Positions 5,615-7,429 of a DNA stretch of 7,429 nucleotides are shown here, piece by piece. The DNA is from an uncultured Clostridium sp. (GTDB taxonomy: Bacteria; Bacillota_A; Clostridia; TANB77; CAG-508): positions 1 through 7,429 of the forward strand of contig CANCZH010000077.1 in assembly GCA_947382445.1 (NCBI GenBank), read 5' to 3'. The notes beneath the pieces are model-generated. The model searched no databases and was not told where the DNA came from. It worked only from the letters and a program-made list of their open reading frames with translations. The stretch's first letter is position 1, and each line of letters opens with the position of its first letter. The position numbers and the translations under genes were made by a program.

Positions 5615-7107
5615 CTTGTAATTTTTCTTTAAAGTACTTAATATAAAATTCATATTGTTCCTTAGTATAACATACTAAATAAATAGTCTCTATTTTGGTA
5701 TTTACTTTACGTGCTTCTTCAATTGCAAAATCAATTGCAATTTTTCCTCCAATATCAATTGGACAACCATATACTCCCATTCCTAAACAAGGAAAAGCTA
5801 TTCTTTTACATTCAAAATCTTTTGCAAGTGATATAGCATTATCATAACATTTTCTTAAAACTTTTGATTTATTGATTCTTTCATCTTCATACCATTTGGG
5901 AGCTACTGTATGAATAATAAAACTTGCTTTTGATTTATATCCTCTAGTTATTTTAGCTTCACCAGTCTCACACCCATGTAATTGTTTACATTTTTCTAAA
6001 AGTTCTGAACCACACACATTATGAATAGCTCCATCTACTCCGCTTCCTCCAAGTAAAGCATTATTAGCAGAATTAACATATACATCACAATTAAGCTTTG
6101 TAATGTCTCCTTGTATAATTTTTATTATTGACTCTTCTTTTCCATAAACAGGTTTTGGGCTATCAAATTTTTTGCTACTAGAACGTAATATCTCATCAAA
6201 TTCTTCACACATAGAACGTATATATGTATATCTTTTTAAATCAATCCTCCACTCTGGGTTAATTGTTTCTAATCCATATAAAATACCAGCCAGTCCTCCA
6301 GTACACGCTCCAATTGTATCTGTATCGCCACCTAGGTTAATTGCTCCAATAACAGCTTGATTAAAATTTTCAGTATTCAAAAAGGTCCATAATACTGCTT
6401 CTAAAGTATCTACAACATATCCAGTTGACCTAATTGCTTCTATTGGCAATTCTCTTATATTTTTCTTTAAAATTCTATTATATAATTCAAGCGAACTTCT
6501 TGAAAATTGAGAATAGCTAATTTCTTGAATTTCTTTATATGCATCAAACTTTGATTTTCCTTCAAGCAATTTTATAACATATAAAACATATATATAGCAT
6601 CCTAAAACGCTAATTTCATGTGCATGTGTAATATAAGAAACTTTTTTTACAATATCAAAAATATCATTAGTTTGCATTCCTGAACTATAACAATAATATG
6701 CAATTGGTAACATTCTCATTAAAGAACCATTGCCATTACTGTCCTCAGCAGCAGAACCGCTATCAAATGGTTGCTCATCTTTCTCAAATCTAGAAAGAGC
6801 AATCAATGTAGTTCTTCCCACATCAAATCTTTCACCTGTTGCTGTATATTCAGAATCTTCTAACCATTTTACAAATCTTTTTCCCATATCTACTGTTGAA
6901 ATTCCAAAACATTTAATTATGGAATCCATTGTAGCTAAAGTCATAGATGTATCATCAGACCAAGTTCCTTTGGGCTGTTCATGGCTACCATATTCTAACA
7001 TCCCGAGTAACTGGATTATCAAAAAGTTTTTCTCTTTCCATAAATTCAACTGGAACCCCCATTGCATCACCTATTGCAAATCCAATTATTCCATTTCTAC
7101 TGTTCAT
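5601..7107 (-). CDS. ADP-ribosylglycohydrolase-macrodomain fusion protein, interrupted by a +1 frameshift at 7005
   Basis: With one base skipped at 7005 this reads as 501 residues joining two ADP-ribose-handling domains. The N-terminal ADP-ribosylglycohydrolase domain (DraG/ARH fold, about 1-310) begins NGIIGFAIGDAMGVPVEF and has metal-binding SDDT (50-53), the NGSLMR segment (about 126-131) and GGDTDTIGA (259-267). The macrodomain (about 325-495) has GDIT (333-336), NSAN (345-348), GGSGVDGAIH (353-362) and GVYG (444-447), as in MacroD/YmdB-type ADP-ribose deacetylases. It probably removes ADP-ribose from proteins or nucleic acids, or hydrolyses O-acetyl-ADP-ribose. ATG at 7107 with AGAGGA upstream is the right start: it supplies the conserved GDAMG helix. 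In zero frame the protein ends at residue 40 (TAG, 6987-6985). An in-frame ATG at 7070 for the downstream part gives a non-homologous N-terminus. The partner transferase, if any, is not visible. Confidence 0.88.
6994..7009 (-). other. Candidate +1 frameshift site in the ADP-ribosylglycohydrolase gene (TACTCGG...TTAGA)
   Basis: The zero frame is GTT-ACT-CGG-GAT followed by four more sense codons and TAG. Skipping the C at 7005 gives GTT-ACT-GGG-ATG-TTA-GAA, encoding Val-Thr-Gly-Met-Leu-Glu and joining the conserved N-terminus (NPVT) to the conserved YGSHEQPKGTWSDDT segment. It shares TACTCGG and TTAGA, in the same register, with the ftsE site. Confidence 0.6.
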
Positions 7108-7114
7108 TTAAATT

Positions 7115-7122
7115 CATCCTCT
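7115..7122 (-). promoter_or_regulatory. Ribosome binding site AGAGGATG deciding the ADP-ribosylglycohydrolase start at 7107
   Basis: AGAGGA lies 9 nt before ATG at 7107-7105 on the minus strand. It supports initiation upstream of the frameshift rather than at the internal ATG at 7070, so translation must cross the TACTCGG site to make the full enzyme. Confidence 0.65.
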
Positions 7123-7129
7123 ATTTCTT

Positions 7130-7315
7130 TTAATCTATCCACTCAATTTCATCTCTAAAATAATTTTCAACATTTCCATTGCTACTTACCATATATTGAT
7201 TATCCAATATTGAAATAACAAAGCCTTTTTCATTTGTTTCTTTAATTATAACATTATCTCCTGTTTTTATTATTTTACCATTTGTACTGTCTTCTCTTTC
7301 AGTAAAAAATCCCAT
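7130..7315 (-). CDS. Small unrecognised protein, possibly an SH3-like beta-barrel
   Basis: This is an intact 61-residue frame with an ATG at 7315 and a good AAGGAG site about 8 nt upstream. It ends 22 nt before the ADP-ribosylglycohydrolase start, so the two are probably co-transcribed. The sequence is acidic, with alternating hydrophobic residues and turns: KTGDNVIIKE, KGFVISILDNQYMV, then a C-terminal FRDEIEWID. This pattern suggests a small all-beta domain like those binding nucleic acid or protein, but I do not recognise a family. It has no cysteine cluster, signal peptide or membrane segment. A functional link to ADP-ribose chemistry is inferred from gene position alone. Confidence 0.72.
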   Translation of the reverse strand: MGFFTEREDSTNGKIIKTGDNVIIKETNEKGFVISILDNQYMVSSNGNVENYFRDEIEWID

Positions 7316-7359
7316 TATATTTCTCCTTTTCCTTCTATATAGGATATTTTAATAGTAAT

Positions 7360-7429
7360 CTATTCATTTATTTTCTTTTCAATATATTCCTTAGTAGCTC
7401 TTCTAACATATTCCATTTTTTCTTTTGTG
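7360..7429 (-). CDS. Partial CDS, C-terminal tail of an unidentified protein
   Basis: On the minus strand an open frame enters from the right edge and ends at TAG (7362-7360). It reads 22 residues ending RRATKEYIEKKINE, a charged amphipathic helix as often found at protein C-termini. It lies 44 nt before the next gene on the same strand. It could instead be a very short frame starting at the ATG at 7416-7414, but no ribosome binding site supports that. No function can be assigned. Confidence 0.5.
   Translation of the reverse strand, partial: TKEKMEYVRRATKEYIEKKINE

Noticed and set aside
7068..7070. ATG at 7070 as the start of the ADP-ribosylglycohydrolase-macrodomain protein.
   Set aside because: The leader it would encode is unlike the family. 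The other frame from 7107 encodes the conserved N-terminal GDAMGVPVEF helix and has a ribosome binding site.
6730..7158. Long plus-strand open frame of 142 codons.
   Set aside because: It lies opposite the ADP-ribosylglycohydrolase gene, has no family resemblance and reflects the antisense of real codons. The same holds for plus-strand frames at 971-1162, 1855-2175, 3485-3706 and 6172-6360, whose Ser/Phe/Leu-rich proteins mirror Glu/Lys-rich coding sequence.
1..7429. CRISPR array, insertion sequence, attachment site or transposase.
   Set aside because: No regularly spaced direct repeats, terminal inverted repeats flanking a gene, or recombinase motifs were seen.

Overview
The window is AT-rich with short intergenic gaps, strong AAGGAGG-type ribosome binding sites and some GTG starts. 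Arginine is encoded by AGA, CGT and a rare AGG. This suggests a low-GC Gram-positive bacterium (Bacillota, probably a clostridial lineage); the species cannot be named from the sequence. Every supported gene is on the minus strand, so transcription runs from high to low coordinates.

Layout in transcription order. At the right edge is the 3' tail of an unidentified gene (7360-7429). It is followed by a 61-residue unrecognised protein (7130-7315) and a fusion of an ADP-ribosylglycohydrolase domain with a macrodomain (5601-7107). A strong hairpin terminator overlaps the stop codon of the fusion gene. Then comes a cell-wall remodelling operon: ftsE (4808-5489), ftsX (3882-4790), two tandem coiled-coil plus M23 peptidase genes of the PcsB/EnvC type (2709-3869 and 1452-2687), and an S41 carboxy-terminal processing protease (144-1346). 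After it a consensus sigma-A promoter and a short leader hairpin precede a tRNA-Val(UAC), which is cut by the left edge.

The wall operon makes functional sense. FtsEX is a membrane ABC complex that transmits ATP hydrolysis to coiled-coil murein hydrolases outside the cell. The two M23 proteins keep all zinc and catalytic residues and are the obvious FtsEX clients. The CtpA/CtpB-type protease may process envelope proteins; B. subtilis also has ctpB next to ftsEX.

The main observation is that two unrelated genes, ftsE and the ADP-ribosylglycohydrolase-macrodomain gene, are each interrupted by a single extra base, and both breaks lie in the same context, TACTCGG on the coding strand. In each case the zero frame reads ACT-CGG and soon hits a stop, whereas skipping the C gives ACT-GGR (Thr-Gly) and restores a full-length, well-conserved protein. 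By my reading, CGG occurs in frame nowhere else in the window. The two sites match at 13 of 16 bases (TACTCGGRAWSTTAGA). This fits a recurrent +1 frameshift at an unread or slowly read CGG codon. A context-specific sequencing artefact, or two independent pseudogene mutations, cannot be excluded from this window alone.
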